DNA of 64,000 bases from Albugo candida (GCA_905220665.1 CAJNAR010000152.1:1-64000); one strand, 5' to 3'. Numbered from the stretch's first letter, positions 1-12,700 are shown. A program made the numbers and translations. Notes: generated by a model from the letters alone, not told the origin.

Positions 1-246
1 CCTAAACCCTAAACCCTAAACCCTAAACCCTAAACCCTAAACCCTAAACCCTAAACCCTAAACCCTAAACCCTAAACCCTAAACCCTAAACCCTAAACCC
101 TAAACCCTAAACCCTAAACCCTAAACCCTAAACCCTAAACCCTAAACCCTAAACCCTAAACCCTAAACCCTAAACCCTAAACCCTAAACCCTAAACCCTA
201 AACCCTAAACCCTAAACCCTAAACCCTAAACCCTAAACCCTAAACC
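1..246. repeat. Telomere, perfect CCCTAAA tandem repeats
   Basis: About 35 uninterrupted copies of the 7-bp unit CCCTAAA, the C-rich strand read inward from a left chromosome end. The complementary G-strand unit is TTTAGGG, used by plants, oomycetes and some other protists. The array starts at base 1, so the window begins at or inside a chromosome end. Confidence 0.98.
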
Positions 247-420
247 TAAACCCCTAAACCTAAAACCCTAAACCTAAAACCCTAAACCTAAAACCCTAAA
301 CCTAAACCCCTAAACCTAAACCCTAAAACCCTAAAACCCTAAAACCCTAAACCCTTAACCCTTAACCCTTAACCCTTAACCCTTAAGCCTTAAGCCTTAA
401 GCCTAATCTAAACCCTAAAC
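247..420. repeat. Degenerate telomere-variant repeats
   Basis: The perfect array changes into variants: first CCTAAA/CCCCTAAA/CCTAAAACCCTAAA, then CCCTAAAA, then CTTAACCC, then TTAAGCC. Such graded variant repeats are normal at the proximal edge of telomeres, where old repeats are no longer renewed by telomerase. The TTAAGCC/TTAACCC types reappear just beyond the copia element at 5004-5030. Confidence 0.9.
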
Positions 421-599
421 CTAATCTAAGCCTTATTCCAGCTATTCTTTGAAGTAATGTTACCAACGTTACTTACGTTCGTAACATGAGTCACATTAGT
501 AAATTCCTGTTTTATGAGCAAGAACTTTCCTGAATGCTCTCAGAGAATTCTTCTAAATGTCGTGACTCTGCATAGAGTCAGGATTGTTTTGCGTAACAC
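421..599 (-). repeat. 3' LTR of the copia element
   Basis: 179-bp direct repeat of 4825-5003. I count 5 mismatches by eye (about 3 percent), so the insertion is not brand new but is moderately recent. Its distal side touches telomere-variant repeats. Confidence 0.93.
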
Positions 600-2052
600 T
601 CCCCCTCGACTTGAAATTTCCAATCCAGGACTTCTGAACAAGATTTTGAAATTGCTTGGTCGCAACAGGCTTCGTCAAATAATCTGCCACTTGGTTCTTC
701 GTTGGAGTGTATATAAGCTTTACGTCGCCAGCCTTCACATGCTCTCGTCTAAAGTGATGCCGAATATCGACGTGTTTTGCACGACTCTGGTACCCATCGT
801 TCTGTGCCATAGCAATTGCACTTTGATTGTCAACATAGACATGAATTCCTTTCTGTGTCGGATAGCCCATTTCCGTCAATAGTGATTTTACCCAAAGTAC
901 TTCTTGAATACACATTGATAATGCTATGTACTCTGCTTCAGCTGTACTGAGCGCGACGTTCTTTTGTAGTCTAGATTTGAATACTACTGGCATCGTGTTT
1001 ACAAAAACCATTATACCAGAAGTTGAACGTCGATCATCGCTATTGTTCGCCCAATCGGAGTCACTGAAAGCTGAAATTTTTAAAGTCGCTTTTTTTCTCT
1101 TTTGCACTTTAGTCCAAAATTTCAAGTAGTTTTTAAGTAACGTAAAACCCGGATTCCTGCATCCCAATGCTCTGAGCTTGGATTTTCCAAGAATCGACTG
1201 AGTTGACAAACTGCGAATGCTACATCAGGTCGAGTACTCATCGCCACATATAACAATGATCCAATGAGTGAACGATATGGTCGCCTTTCCATATTCTGAT
1301 CCTTTTTGTTACATTTGATCATTTTCTATCCAGCAACGCTCGGGTTGTATGCAGGCGATGAGGTGGTTTGATTGAATTTTTCAACCATTTTCAATAAACA
1401 AGCCTGCTGTGATAAGACTAAAGTTTCTTTGTTTGGTGTGTATGATAATTCCATTCCAAGAAAATCGTGCTTTACCTAGATCATTCAGGTTAAAAAGTCT
1501 TGAAAGATGATGCTGGATCGCGTGTATTGTTGTCTTTGATTTGGCTGCAATCAGCATATCATCCACATAAAGTGCAATGAAAACATATTCTTCTTGATCT
1601 TTCCGAACAAAATTGCAAGCATCGGAGAGACATTGCTTGAACTTGAGCTGATCGACAAATACGGCAGAAATAGTTTTGTACCATATGGCTGATGCTTGCT
1701 TCAAACCATAAAGACTTCGTTTCAATTTGCATACCTTTCCAGGCTCTGTTTCAAAACCTTGGGGTGGCCACATGTAAATTTCCTCGTCGAAGTATCCATT
1801 CAAGAAAGCGGTGTCCACATCGTACTGGTTTATCTCGTACCCCACTTGACAGCATAACGCTAAAAAGACTCGGATTGAATTCATACTGACAACGGGTGAA
1901 TAAGTTTCCTTGTAATCGATATCTGGAATCTGACGAAAACCTTGTGCAACAAGACGAGCTTTGTACCTCTGGATCTTTCCATGCATATCTCGTTTGATTG
2001 TGAAAATCCATCTGCAACCAATAACTCGTTTATTTGGCGGTGCCTTCGTCAA
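553..2052 (-). pseudogene. copia reverse transcriptase and RNase H segment
   Basis: RT (2052-1381) shows GCRWIFTIKRD, KARLVAQGF and the catalytic YVDDMLIA. It stops at 1381, and the connection continues in another frame with YRSLIGSLLYV (1322-1122). The RNase H part (1209-553) keeps the blocks SDSDWANNSDDRRSTSG and ALSTAEAEYIALS. At least two frame changes (about 1120-1210 and 1320-1380) break it. Copia-type RT is assigned by the YVDD box and by the integrase-before-RT order. Confidence 0.92.
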
Positions 2053-2066
2053 TTCCCATGTTTTTT

Positions 2067-3637
2067 TTACTCCAAAGATGACAGCTCAGATTTGACAGAT
2101 TCCTTCCGATACTTGCTGTCGTGGCTATTAATAGCTTTGGAATACGTCTCTGGATTTCCATTTGCTATACAAGCGTTCTCTTGAGTAATGCGAAGTCGTT
2201 TCGATCCTCGACGGTCTTCATCGAATGTCCTCCTCCCATACGGAACTATTTCATCAGAAGGGGGTAAAGCTCTGCGTTGTCGGGAAGTAGAATGTCCGCT
2301 GGTGCCGAATAAATAACGCTCGCTATTCGGATCGAATCTCCCCCTCAGCACAATACTACTAGCAGCTTGTAATGTAGATATATCTTCGCCCCCGGCGTGT
2401 GATGCTTCATTGTCACAGAAGTCGACAATTTCCATCCGGCTGTGATCATACTCAGTAATAGAGTGATCGTTTGCTCCTCTTGGATTTCGATCATCTTCAT
2501 CGACATCCATTGCCACATCTTCGACAGAACGCACACGATCAGCCGGAAACCGAAATTCTGGACCTTCATCATCTGAAATATCCTCGCCCTCAATGTCATG
2601 ATTATTTGCAAAAGTTTGGATATTGTTGTCTGAAACTTCAGCGTATGTAACTTGGATCGATTCCGATAGTTGAATTGTCCTTGAAATATCGACTTTTCCG
2701 GATTCCTTGTTGTATACTCGATAGCCTTTTGAATAGTTTGCGTAGCCCAGAAAAAGGCAAGCATAAGCCTTTTTCTGAAGTTTACTTCTCTTTGATTCAT
2801 CAATATACGCATATCCATTAGAGCCAAATACTCGAAAATGACCAATATCTGGTTTGATACCAAAACAAACTTCCATTGGTGTCATGGCTGTTCGTAGGCT
2901 ATTTTGTAATCGATTCGTAATATAAGCTGCTGTATTGACTGCTTCCGCCCACCATATCTTTTCAACACATTTGTGCTCCAACATGGTCCTTGCTCGCTCC
3001 ATAAGTGTTCTATTCATGCGTTCAGCCAATCCATTTTGTTGCGGGGAATATGGTACTGTAGTCTGGTGTATGATACCGCTCTTTCTGCATTCATGCAAAA
3101 ATTTACCATTGATATACTCTTTGCCGTTGACGGTCCGAATACATTTGATTTTCTTTCCAAGTTGTCGCTCCATCATTGCCTTGTATTCAATAAAATAGTC
3201 CACAACTTGCGACTTACTTTGTAAGAAGTACACACTCACAAATCTTGAATAATCATCGACAAATGTTACGACATATTTGAACCGCCAGAAGAAGTAGGTG
3301 TCATCGGTCCCATGACGTTACTATGGACAAGCTCCAATACTTCATTCGTTTTTGGAATTTTTACGACGTTCTTCAAAAATGGCTTCACTGTTAAACGACC
3401 TTTGGCACATCCACTACATAGGTCTTCATCAGTATTGTCCAAGGCTGAGCTTTTTGCCAGCTTTAAACCAGTGACACACTTGTTCACTTCATTGATTTTT
3501 GATTCGGGGATATGTCCAAGCCGTGCATGCCATATTTCAATTCTTTGAGATTGATCACCATGTCCCATAGTTGCGATCATGGCTTGATCTTTCCGCGGTA
3601 TGGATGCTCCTTCAAGTACATACATATTTCCAGTCAT
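2067..3637 (-). pseudogene. copia integrase segment, catalytic residue altered
   Basis: Begins with the zinc-binding N-domain (WHARLGH...CSGC), then the catalytic core. A 1-nt frame change lies near 3280, between GGS and the FVDDYSRF block that carries the first catalytic Asp. The usual second Asp in the TDNG-type motif is Val here (RTVNGKEY, codon GTC). The Glu block (YSPQQNGLAERMNRTL) is present. The frame ends at 2067, beside an 8-T run (minus-strand A8) where the frame slips into RT. Loss of a DDE residue and the frame changes make the enzyme inactive. Confidence 0.9.
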
Positions 3638-3661
3638 GACAACTCTACTGATTGGACCTCT

Positions 3662-4804
3662 TCAGCTTGCAATCTGGCACCAATTATCGCCAAACGAAAC
3701 CTTCAAGCCCTTTGATACCAGTGCTGGAATCGATAAAAGACGTCGATCCAAATTCGGAACAAATAGAACATCATTTATGATGACTTTTTCACCATTTGTG
3801 AGCATTATTGGGACTATACCAACACCAATTGCTTCGACTGAAGTGCCATTTGCAATCGAGATTTTGATTGGCTGGTCAAGAGGCTTGATGCTTTCAAAGT
3901 CACTCTCAACGAAGTCCATATGACTACTCGCTCCGCTGTCGAGAAGCCAATGCATCAGTGTTTGATTTTGGACTGCCATAAATGCATGCGCACCGTGTTG
4001 CTGGGTCTTGCTGTCTTGGTTGCTCGAGGTTTTTTGTCTGCAATCCTTTTGTCGATGTCCACGCTTATTACAATGAAAACATCGTCCGTTGAAAAACATT
4101 CCATCGTTCTTCTTTGGATTTGCTCGCTGCTTGAACTTCACTTTTGTTGCCTTCAGCGCTACTTCACTGCTTTCGTACCTCTGGAGATTTCTCCATTCAC
4201 GTTGCAAAATCTATTTCGCACATATAAGATCAACGTTACCCATATTCTCAATAATTCTTGCAATATTTTGATATTCTTCGGTAAGACTTCCAAGTAATAT
4301 TACCAGTGCTTCGTCTTCGGTAATTGGGTCTCCGATCGCGCCCATATTCAATACCAATTCGTCCAACTTCATCATGTGATCGACTAGATTCTGTCCCTTA
4401 ATCATCTTGAATTCATGTAGCTGACTTCTAAGTTGCACCTTGTTGTGCATACTCTTCCGCACGAAAAATTGCTGGAGAGTATCCCATAGATGCTTTGCGC
4501 TAACTGTTGTACGCACCATAGTTTGAAATTGTGGGCTCAACATCGTCGATAAAATTGCGAAGGCTCTCATGTCGTTTACTTTCCACTCCGCTAATTCGAT
4601 GGTATCTTCTGTTGGTGGAGCTTTGGAACCATCGACATGACTCAATAAATTCTTTTTCGCCAACTTCATTCTCGCATTAAATTCCCAGTAAAAGTAGTTA
4701 TCTACGCGCAAATGTTGTTGTTCATTTCCATAGCTGATGTTGGGCTCATAACCTGATAAGTCTTGTGTGCAAAGAAGAAAATATGAAAGTAAGATTAAGA
4801 TCAA
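3662..4804 (-). pseudogene. copia Gag and protease segment
   Basis: The first part (4804-4211) is a Gag-like (UBN2-type) polypeptide. The second (4207-3662) has a CCHC zinc knuckle (CFHCNKRGHRQKDC) followed by the aspartic protease motif LLDSGASSHM. The two parts share one frame and are separated only by an in-frame TAG near 4209. Another in-frame stop (TGA) near 3660 separates protease from integrase. The family normally packages RNA and processes its own polyprotein; this copy is interrupted. Confidence 0.9.
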
Positions 4805-4824
4805 GGTCCTTAGTTCACTATTAG

Positions 4825-5003
4825 CTAATCTAAGCCTTATTCCAACTATTCTTTGAAGTTATGTCACCAACGTTACTTACGTTTGTAACATGAGTCACAT
4901 TAGTAAATTCCTGTTTTATGAGCAAGAACTTCCCTGAATGCTCTCAGAGAATTCTTCTAAATGTCGTGACTCTGCATAGAGTCAGGATTGTTTTGCGTAA
5001 CAC
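4825..5003 (-). repeat. 5' LTR of the copia element
   Basis: Partner of 421-599 in the same orientation. The element's promoter should lie here, because transcription runs leftward toward the telomere. The sequence just outside (5004-5030) is again TTAACCC/TTAAGCC telomere-variant DNA. Confidence 0.93.
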
Positions 5004-5030
5004 CCTTAACCCTTAAGCCTTAACCCAATC
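5004..5030. repeat. Telomere-variant repeats proximal to the copia element
   Basis: CCTTAACCCTTAAGCCTTAACCC follows the 5' LTR directly. The same variant types precede the other LTR at about 355-405, which shows that the transposon sits inside an older telomeric tract. Confidence 0.85.
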
Positions 5031-5930
5031 ACCCCCAACGTAAAAAATAAGCGTTAAATTCATGAAATGGATACCTTAGACATTCCGTACGCTATCCGCC
5101 GGTTACGCCTGCGCGTGTATACGCTTTCTTGAAGCTACAAGATACCCCGAAAATAGCCAAGTGAAGGATTCATCCAAGGTAAAAGAAGCCAGTGATCGGA
5201 TAGAACATCCTGGTGGTGTCCTTCCATCAATTCCACTAACAAAAATGTCAAAATACAATCAAAAAAGCTTCATGTTGGCACCGCACTATTTCATCTGTCA
5301 CTGTCGGTATATACAACCACTTCGTCGATAAGTTACTACCTGCTTTGGATTCGTTTTTCTCCCAAGAAAGTACAATACAATACCGTAGCCAGCAGGAAGA
5401 TGGCTTCAGGCAATAACGAGCCTGCGGATGAGTCGGCGTCGTTTCCTTGCGTCCCACTCCCGGTTCCTTTTTAGTGTAACCCCCGCTTCGTCAACTGCAT
5501 CGAGTTGGACAGCTTTGACTGATTCGTAGACAACTTCGGTTGGTCAAATTTCGCCTTCAATCTCCTTGGTCGAGTTCTCTGTCTTCTTTTTGCTTAGACT
5601 CGTTTCCAATGGTCTGATCGGAACGGTCTGGTCCTTATCATCGGACGAGAATATCACGAACACATCGAAGGGGCTAGTGGAGGAGTTGGTTCGGAGCACT
5701 ACGCTCGAGAAAAATTGGTCGTACGTTTATCAAGTTCCAGATTGCTAAGTATTGATACTACAGCATACTATTATTACTTACACGTATGCTACGATGCAAG
5801 ATTCACACTCTTCAATTTGAGATTTTTGCCGACAACAACGTTGTATCAACAAAATTCGCTTTTTCGGCAACAAGATGAAGCTCAAATACAGATATACTCT
5901 TTGTCCTCTCATTAATTACGAAAACCAGCT
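5031..5930. other. Subtelomeric stretch without a recognisable gene
   Basis: Short frames only. A plus-strand reading around 5050-5130 and 5400-5480 looks weakly protein-like but is soon stopped, and I do not recognise it. It may be an old pseudogene. Confidence 0.5.
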
Positions 5931-6660
5931 CATCAGATTAATAAATGAACAGATATACATAGTAGCGTAATTACAGAAAACAAAGGAAAAAATAAGAGAA
6001 TAACGTAATAACGAAAAAAGAAAATTCCAGATAGCCCAATTACAGAGTACCATAGTGACTAGTATCGTAGTAACGTAGTAACGCAGTAACAAATTGACAT
6101 ATTGACATATTGACATATTGACATATTGACATATTGACATGTTGACATATTAGCATACTGACAACTTGACATACTGATGTATCGACAAGTTGACAGATTG
6201 ACAAAATAGACAAATTCACAGAGTGACAGAGTGACAGAATTACAAACTGACAAAATAGACAAATTGGCAGACTGACCAATTGACTTGATAGATTCATAGA
6301 TTGACAAAATTGAAATACTGACAACCTGAGAAATTATTACAGCGGATAGACGGATACAACGATAATTACTTAGCATATAGACAGGTGAACAGATGAACAA
6401 ATCAACCGAGTGACAGATAGACAGAGTAACACCGTAACAGGGTAACATAGAAATGGATCAACAGATCAACAGATCGACAGATCAACAGCTTAAATCATAA
6501 CTATGACAACAGATAGATACATAAACAGTCAACCATATCAACAGATTAGCAGGATCGATTACATATAACAGAGGAACAAACCCTATGATAGATAAACAGA
6601 GTGTAACAAATCAACAATCAACATATTAACAGCTTAAGGATTGATCGGTTGATAGAAAAA
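5930..6660. repeat. Degenerate 10-bp minisatellite zone (TTGACA/ACAGAT-like)
   Basis: Core array at about 6093-6152: six near-perfect copies of the 10-mer ACATATTGAC. On both sides the same theme decays into GACAAATTGACAGATTGACA, GTAACGTAGTAAC and ACAGATCAACAGATC-like tracts. The frames open through it on the minus strand simply read out repeated MSICQYVN units and are not genes. Confidence 0.85.
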
Positions 6661-9160
6661 CAGCACGAGCCAGTTCCAGCGTTGTACATTGGTCAAATCC
6701 GTTCCACTATATGTAAATTGTAGCTCTTAGTCAAGCTCGTGATCAAAGAAAATCCAGCATCCACTAACACACTCGTGCATCGCTACGTTGTTCAAATACA
6801 GTCGTGAGATGAAGCCTGTACGATTCGAACAAATATCGATACTGTCATGCAAAATTGTAGAGATCACTGCTGAGAGAAGCCAGTACAATATAGGACCGAC
6901 CGAACAAAGTCCATAGCATGTTGCCTCTTTACTTCAACCATCATTGGCAATGAGCGTACGGCGTTTCAAACGCCCAAAACCGCAACGAAGTGTTTTATCT
7001 CGTCGAAATGCTGGATTACGATTCCCAGAAGCGCTTGGTCAAGCTTGAATAGGCCTTTAAATTATAGAATGCTCTCGTTAGTAAAAGTCTCGAACCTGGT
7101 GACATTTTGGCACGATTCGGATTGAATCCCTGCAGGATCACACTAAGCTTGTTCTAAGTTGGATGACAATCGAATTTCGTATTACTTGGACTTTTTGCTC
7201 GACCCCGTCAATGTCATTTTTGTGATTCGCTTGCAAATCAATTTTAAATCATCGCAAAATATCGCAATGGCGGTCAAAATTGGCGACACGAGTCAATTCG
7301 AATCCGTGAAGACGCGCTTTTCTGTTTCTGCAAAAGTAAAAGATGAGCATGACGAGTAGCTGGAAAGAACGCTACTCTCCATCGGCTGATTTCGCTGTTG
7401 AAATTCACCGTCGAATCGCTGCATGAGAGCGTGACTCATCGAAAAGGACTTCCTACTCGCTTTTCTATCGCTATTACGATTACCCATGAAATTCTTTCCA
7501 GCAGCAAATACGATAAAATGAGTATGTTGTATGGCGCCAACATTGATGACGAAGATGTGCACGAAGCCCTACTCAGTTGAAACTTCTGATTTTTACAAGC
7601 TACTATAAGATCATTGAACTCTTGCTGTTTCTAAAGCAACAAGGACGATATAGACAAGCCCTACAGCTTATGAACTCTCAGCTTGTGGAAAGAGAGTTCT
7701 CAGAACAGAAAAAAACAATTTGAACGAAGGAATACGCCCATTTGATATCACTTCCATTACACTCAGACTATGTCCTCATATTTTTCTTCTTGCCGTATAG
7801 TGACAGAAGCGATTGCAGAGACCTCATACAATTACAAAAAGATGTATTACGCACTTCAAGCTGCTTTTTCCGGTCATTGGGCGCTCTTTTCATCCCAGTT
7901 GTAGTATCGACTCGTCTGAAGCAGGCACAAATCTCCGATTTTTGTAACATTTCACAGACTTATACGTGCAAGGAACGAATGCGTTAGCCTTCATTTCGAT
8001 GGAAGTGGATATTTTGAACCAATGAAGACGAGCTTGTTGTGTATCAATTCCTCTGCAGGTTGATTATAGGAGTCTCGGCTGCAGTATTTGGTAATTCTGT
8101 CGACGACATGAATCCCTCTTTAAAGGATCGCTCGGAACGTCTCACAGCATGCATCCAAGTGAGCCAAGTTTTACATAGAATATTCGCATTGTAGCTTGGA
8201 TTTTAGAGTGTTAAGGGATGCTTCCGTCCCTTCTCTCCTATAAATGATTTCCGACGCTGTTGCCCGACCTCTCATTCACTGCGTATCATTCCCAATTGTA
8301 ATAAGATACGCTTTTTATCATCTAAGACGTCTGCTTCTTACTTGAAATCGAAGATAGTTTTTAGTGAGTCTAGCGCTCGTCATTATCGCAGAGGCAGCCT
8401 TATTAGATGCGGGCGATCTATCCGCTCAGACCGTTTCTGAGGCTTCGCGCATGGTGGAGACAACATGGAACGAATCAGCTCTACACAACAATGCTTACAC
8501 CGCATGAAATCGGTAGAATGCTTGTGTGCTTTCTAGAAAATGTTTTGGAATGAAGGAAGATAATTGAGCCACTCAATAACACAGCTTTATTTCGTTTGTG
8601 ACTCATCTAATGTTAAAGAAAATGCAAAAGATTGATATGAACGAGAGACAAGATATTTGGACGTCATTACTGTAGTTTTCAGGAGCGATTGTGATCCTTG
8701 AAAGTTGATACAAATCGCGGAAAAATTCGAACAAGTAGTCCTTGGCATACGGAACATATCCAACTTCGATGCTCAATCAACGCATATCAGACGAGCTCAC
8801 AAATGCGCTTCCAAGTAGGTACCATTCTTCGTCCTTGTGAACATCAGAGTGTTTAGCTCGATGTGTTAAAGGCTCCAAATTTGATTCCACCCATGAGTTT
8901 TATCCTTTGCTGAATCACCAGGAAAATAACCTTGATTTAGACGAGCTGCTGCTGCTGTACCTATGACCGGAGCCTTGTATTAGTCCGATTTTGGTCCGTG
9001 TCTTCTTGAGTATCTAGGAGAAGGATTTATCTGGAGAAGCTCGTAATAGATTTGATGGACCAATGAAATTGTGTCCGGATGTATTCATTGAAAATTTATC
9101 CGTGTCAAAAAATGAAATCGAGCAATCTTCGTGACAATATTATTATAAAATAATTGATAT
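6661..9160. other. Gene-free stretch, probable pseudogene remnants
   Basis: No frame over about 90 codons. Plus-strand pieces at about 7260-7350, 7398-7580 and 7590-7700 (with LLLFLKQQGRYRQALQLMN) look protein-like but lie in different frames with stops between them. They may be the decayed 5' part of the CNOT1 relic that follows. I cannot confirm this. Confidence 0.4.
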
Positions 9161-12100
9161 TTTGAATCATGAGCCGTCCGAACGCTACACTAAATATTGC
9201 ATTATTTATGGTCTCTGGTGTCGAAATTGGTTTTGCTCGCGAGCGTCAAATATTATTACGTCACAAATTCACCGCAGATTATTCCGAGATTTTTCACATT
9301 GTATCGAACCATGGAAGATGCATTCTCATGCAATTGATTCAAATTACTTAGGTTTTGCTTTGGCTCTCGCCATCATTGGATCCAATCACGATGTATTGGA
9401 CACTGAACCATGGTGACAAAGCGCTGACAAGACAACGCGCTCGTCTTGTGACATCGTCTCTTGCGTTTGTACACCGCGATTACACCATGCTGTTTCGTGT
9501 CACACCGCCAAAAGAGCCATTAAATGTCATCCAAAGCGCCCATACCTATGCGAAAGCTTATTGGTGGTTTTTACTCGATAATTTCACCGCCAGTCGCATA
9601 AGAAGTCAAACTTGTCATCACTGTATTGATGAAAATACACCGTATTATCGACGCAGGAACAAAACCTCGCCCAGAAACTATCTAAAAGCTACTGCTACAG
9701 CCTCGATAAAAGCCAAATTCACTTCCGTGATGATTGAGAAGCAGCCAGATGCGTTTTCGCGGCACATTTACACGTATGAGCAGGGTATGAATGTTGTAGT
9801 TGCTACGCTGAAGAGATTTGAGACTTCACACGACGAACGCGAACGACAAATCTTCCTTGGTATGATACACAACCTCTTCAATGAGTATCGTTTTTTCCTT
9901 CGTTTACCCGAAGGGATCTCAGAAGTACTGGCGTTCTTTCGGGCAAGCTGATTGAGCATCAAGTACTTCCTCCCAACTTTGTAAAAACAGCATTGCGATC
10001 TGTCCTGAAAAGGTTACGCGAGCCAGTCGACTCCAAATACTTTCTCTTTTGAACGTGTGCTCAGCAGCAATTTGTTCCGAGACTTCGTGAGCTCCCGTCC
10101 TTCTGTACCACTCTGTCGCAGATCACTCATCTCGTGCATACATTGCTAGAAATCAGGCGTCATGTGATTCACTATCTTGGCTCCAGATCGGAAGGAGATG
10201 CAAATAGACGTTCACCAGGTGATGTGACTTCCAAGGAAACTTTCAAAGTCGTTCGACTCACGGAAACCCTAGCTACGAGAAGGTTGACGACAGTTATTAT
10301 AGCCACACCATTCAACACGATTCAGTTCAATCGAGACGAAAACGTGGACGTCAGATGGCATGTTATTGTATCACAAACTGGTGTCTCAAACAAACCCATC
10401 CCATCAGCGGCTTCAATTCCACTACCTCCGGTGATTGTTGCTCACATTCAACAAAACGTTTGCCTGACGAAAGTGAAGTATTGACACAACCTCACGAAGG
10501 TTTCAAAGATAGATTATACTTGATCGTCAACATGTCGATTTCGAATCTGGAAGCAAAAACTCTCCTAATGCGAAAAATACTGGTAGATAACTTTTACCCG
10601 TGGGTGGCCAATTACCTTGTCATTAAACTTATTTCGACACAGCCAACCTATCCAACTTTGTATCTCATATTCATTGATAAAGTGTTGCCGCCGGAACTCG
10701 AGAAAGAAATATTGAGAAGCGCTTAAATATACACCCGCAAACTCATCACTTCGGCATCCATTACGACAAATTCCGAACAAAGATCCCTGCTCAAGAATCT
10801 GGGTTTAGGGCCTGGGTTATTTACGCTTTCGCGTAATAATCACTGCCCAAGTTTGAATTGGATCTCAAGGATCTGCTGTAAGTCAGATATGAAACGGGTA
10901 TTCGATTGCGGTCGCTCCATTTGTTGCCATGGTCTTGGAAGGATGTGAAAATTCCAAGATTCTCAAGCCTCCAAATTTATGGGTAATGGGATTGAGACAT
11001 GCCATGTGTGAAATCTATGAAACCCGGATCTGAAGGTGAATTTGAAATTGGAGCTCGAAATGCTATTCAAACCGTTCAGACTAAATGTAGAGGAACAATG
11101 CAAAGCTGGATCGGTTGAGACGCGTCTGACACCATCTCAACGCGGAACGTGAAAACGAGAAAATCACTTTGATTTGTGGCACCATCACCAAGCCAAAATC
11201 TAGTGGACAAACCAGCACTTACAAGCTTCGAATATTAAAGCAAGCAAGTTTAGTGAAGCAAGTCCGGCGGCAAATCAAGACACCTCCAATGGCGCTTCTG
11301 GATCACCAGACAGTTCAACGGTGTCTGAGTTAACTGTTCCAAATTTGATCTCGTCAGGAGTAGGCATTCCCGATCTTCCTCTGTCAGATGTCAATTTGAA
11401 GCAATTACTCCCTTTGGCAGTCGTTTGAGCTATTCGCCATGTTGTATCGTTCGTTGTTATATGGAGTGGAACGATTGCGTGTATCAAACGAGAGAAATCA
11501 TTTTAGAAGCTTTTGCGATCAAATTGACGATGCGAAAATGCCTAAAGCAGCTCAGTTGATGCTAGCTAGCATGTTAGGATCATAGCGCTATTAACAGCCA
11601 AAGAGCCTCTACGAACCCCATCGGATCACATTTACATGCGTTGGTTCCCCGTTCGATTGGATAAGAAGAACAGATTGAGCACATGATATAAGTTTTTTCA
11701 ACGAGAATACAGATTTGAAATGCATGCTGATCGAGAAGGCTTCTCCGGAGATGCGGGATATTGACGAAGAACTTTTGGTAGTGTATGCATGTCGTCTTCG
11801 ATATAACCAGCAACGAAAAGGCAAAGTCAGGGATACCGTCGCCTATTTTCACGGATATTCTCAACAAAGCTCTATAATGTTCCAGCAACGTGTCGACTAA
11901 AACCTGAAGGCATTCCCCCCTCAATGCTTATGGTGTATGAAGCTTTTTAACGCATCCCGCGACCGACATCCATGCCTATATCGAGAGCAGGATATGTCTA
12001 ACGTCATCAGTGACTGGAGCATTTCCACGTTATGGAAGAATTGATCCAAGTTCTAATAAGAGGTTGCTGCGCTCATAGTTGTAGTAACATTGGAGCATGT

Positions 12101-12700
12101 TGGAGGACTAGTGGAAAAAGAAGTGCTATTTCTACAGAATGTCGTTCGTCAATCCGGAAACAATTACAGCAGAAACGAGATTTTTAGCATCATTCGTGAA
12201 TTCTGGGTGATCGTTAATGCTTTTACACCTCCTTTTAAAGAGAAAGCCATGTTAAAAATTGCAAAACTGATTGTCAAGCATTCTTGTGAGCTATATATAC
12301 GCTCTTTGTATCAATCCTGACAAGGTGAAGAAAGCATCAGTGGAGTGGGTAGTGCGTAAGTCTATCGACGACAACCCGAAGAAGCATTCTGATATCATTT
12401 TGGCGCTTGACCGATTCAAGGTGGTCGCAATATCTGAATAGATGCGTTTCTCACTCGCAATATGGACCGAAACTGTGTGGCCAATGAATTTGCTGTTCAC
12501 GGTATTCGACGGTGTCTGACAATGGACCTTGTCAAATTGACGACTCAGTTTCCGGGGACTTTGTATACGTTGACTCGTATTGATGAACGTCATGCAAACC
12601 CAACGAATTGGAATCATCCGATCCTATCCTCGTTGATTGAGTAGGCCAAAAGCAATAGTTTCACGACGCGTTATGCAAAGATCGGCGGTGTTGTTGCCAA
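9160..12700 (+). pseudogene. CNOT1/NOT1 (CCR4-NOT scaffold) pseudogene
   Basis: CNOT1 is the large scaffold of the CCR4-NOT mRNA deadenylase. Matches occur in the right order in all three plus frames. 9780-9930: ATLKRFETSHDERERQIF followed by NLFNEYRFF, the conserved MIF4G-proximal block. 10500-10720: a CAF1-binding MIF4G-like block (NFYPWVANYLVIK, PTLYLIFIDKVLP). 10770-10810: RSLLKNLG. 11030-11080: LKVNLKLELEMLF. 11600-11640: TAKEPLRTPS. 11715-11900: KASPEMRDIDEELLV...YACRL. About 12440-12590: a NOT1-like helical block (FLTRNMDRN...LTRID). Dozens of stops and frame changes rule out a product. The 5' and 3' limits are approximate. Confidence 0.8.

Larger units (their letters stand above)
421..5003 (-). 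mobile_element. Ty1/copia LTR retrotransposon, degenerate
   Basis: Minus-strand element of about 4.6 kb with two 179-bp LTRs (421-599 and 4825-5003). Its pol order is protease, integrase, RT, RNase H, which is the copia order. Minus-strand reading frames from 4804 down to 553 give, in order, Gag with zinc knuckle, protease, integrase, RT and RNase H. A polypurine tract (GAGGGGGA on the minus strand, plus coordinates 600-607) abuts the 3' LTR, whose minus-strand sequence then reads GTGTTACGC. The coding region is broken by in-frame stops and frame changes, so this copy cannot make an intact polyprotein. A clear target-site duplication was not found because both flanks are repetitive. Confidence 0.95.

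Noticed and set aside
1..246. A telomerase RNA template near the telomere
   Set aside because: The CCCTAAA units are the telomere itself. No isolated 1.5-repeat template within a structured RNA was seen elsewhere in the window.
6093..6152. A CRISPR-like array
   Set aside because: The repeats are only 10 bp and directly contiguous, without unique spacers, and the genome is eukaryotic. It is a minisatellite.
5916..6448. Three overlapping minus-strand ORFs rich in MSICQYVN
   Set aside because: They simply translate the minisatellite.
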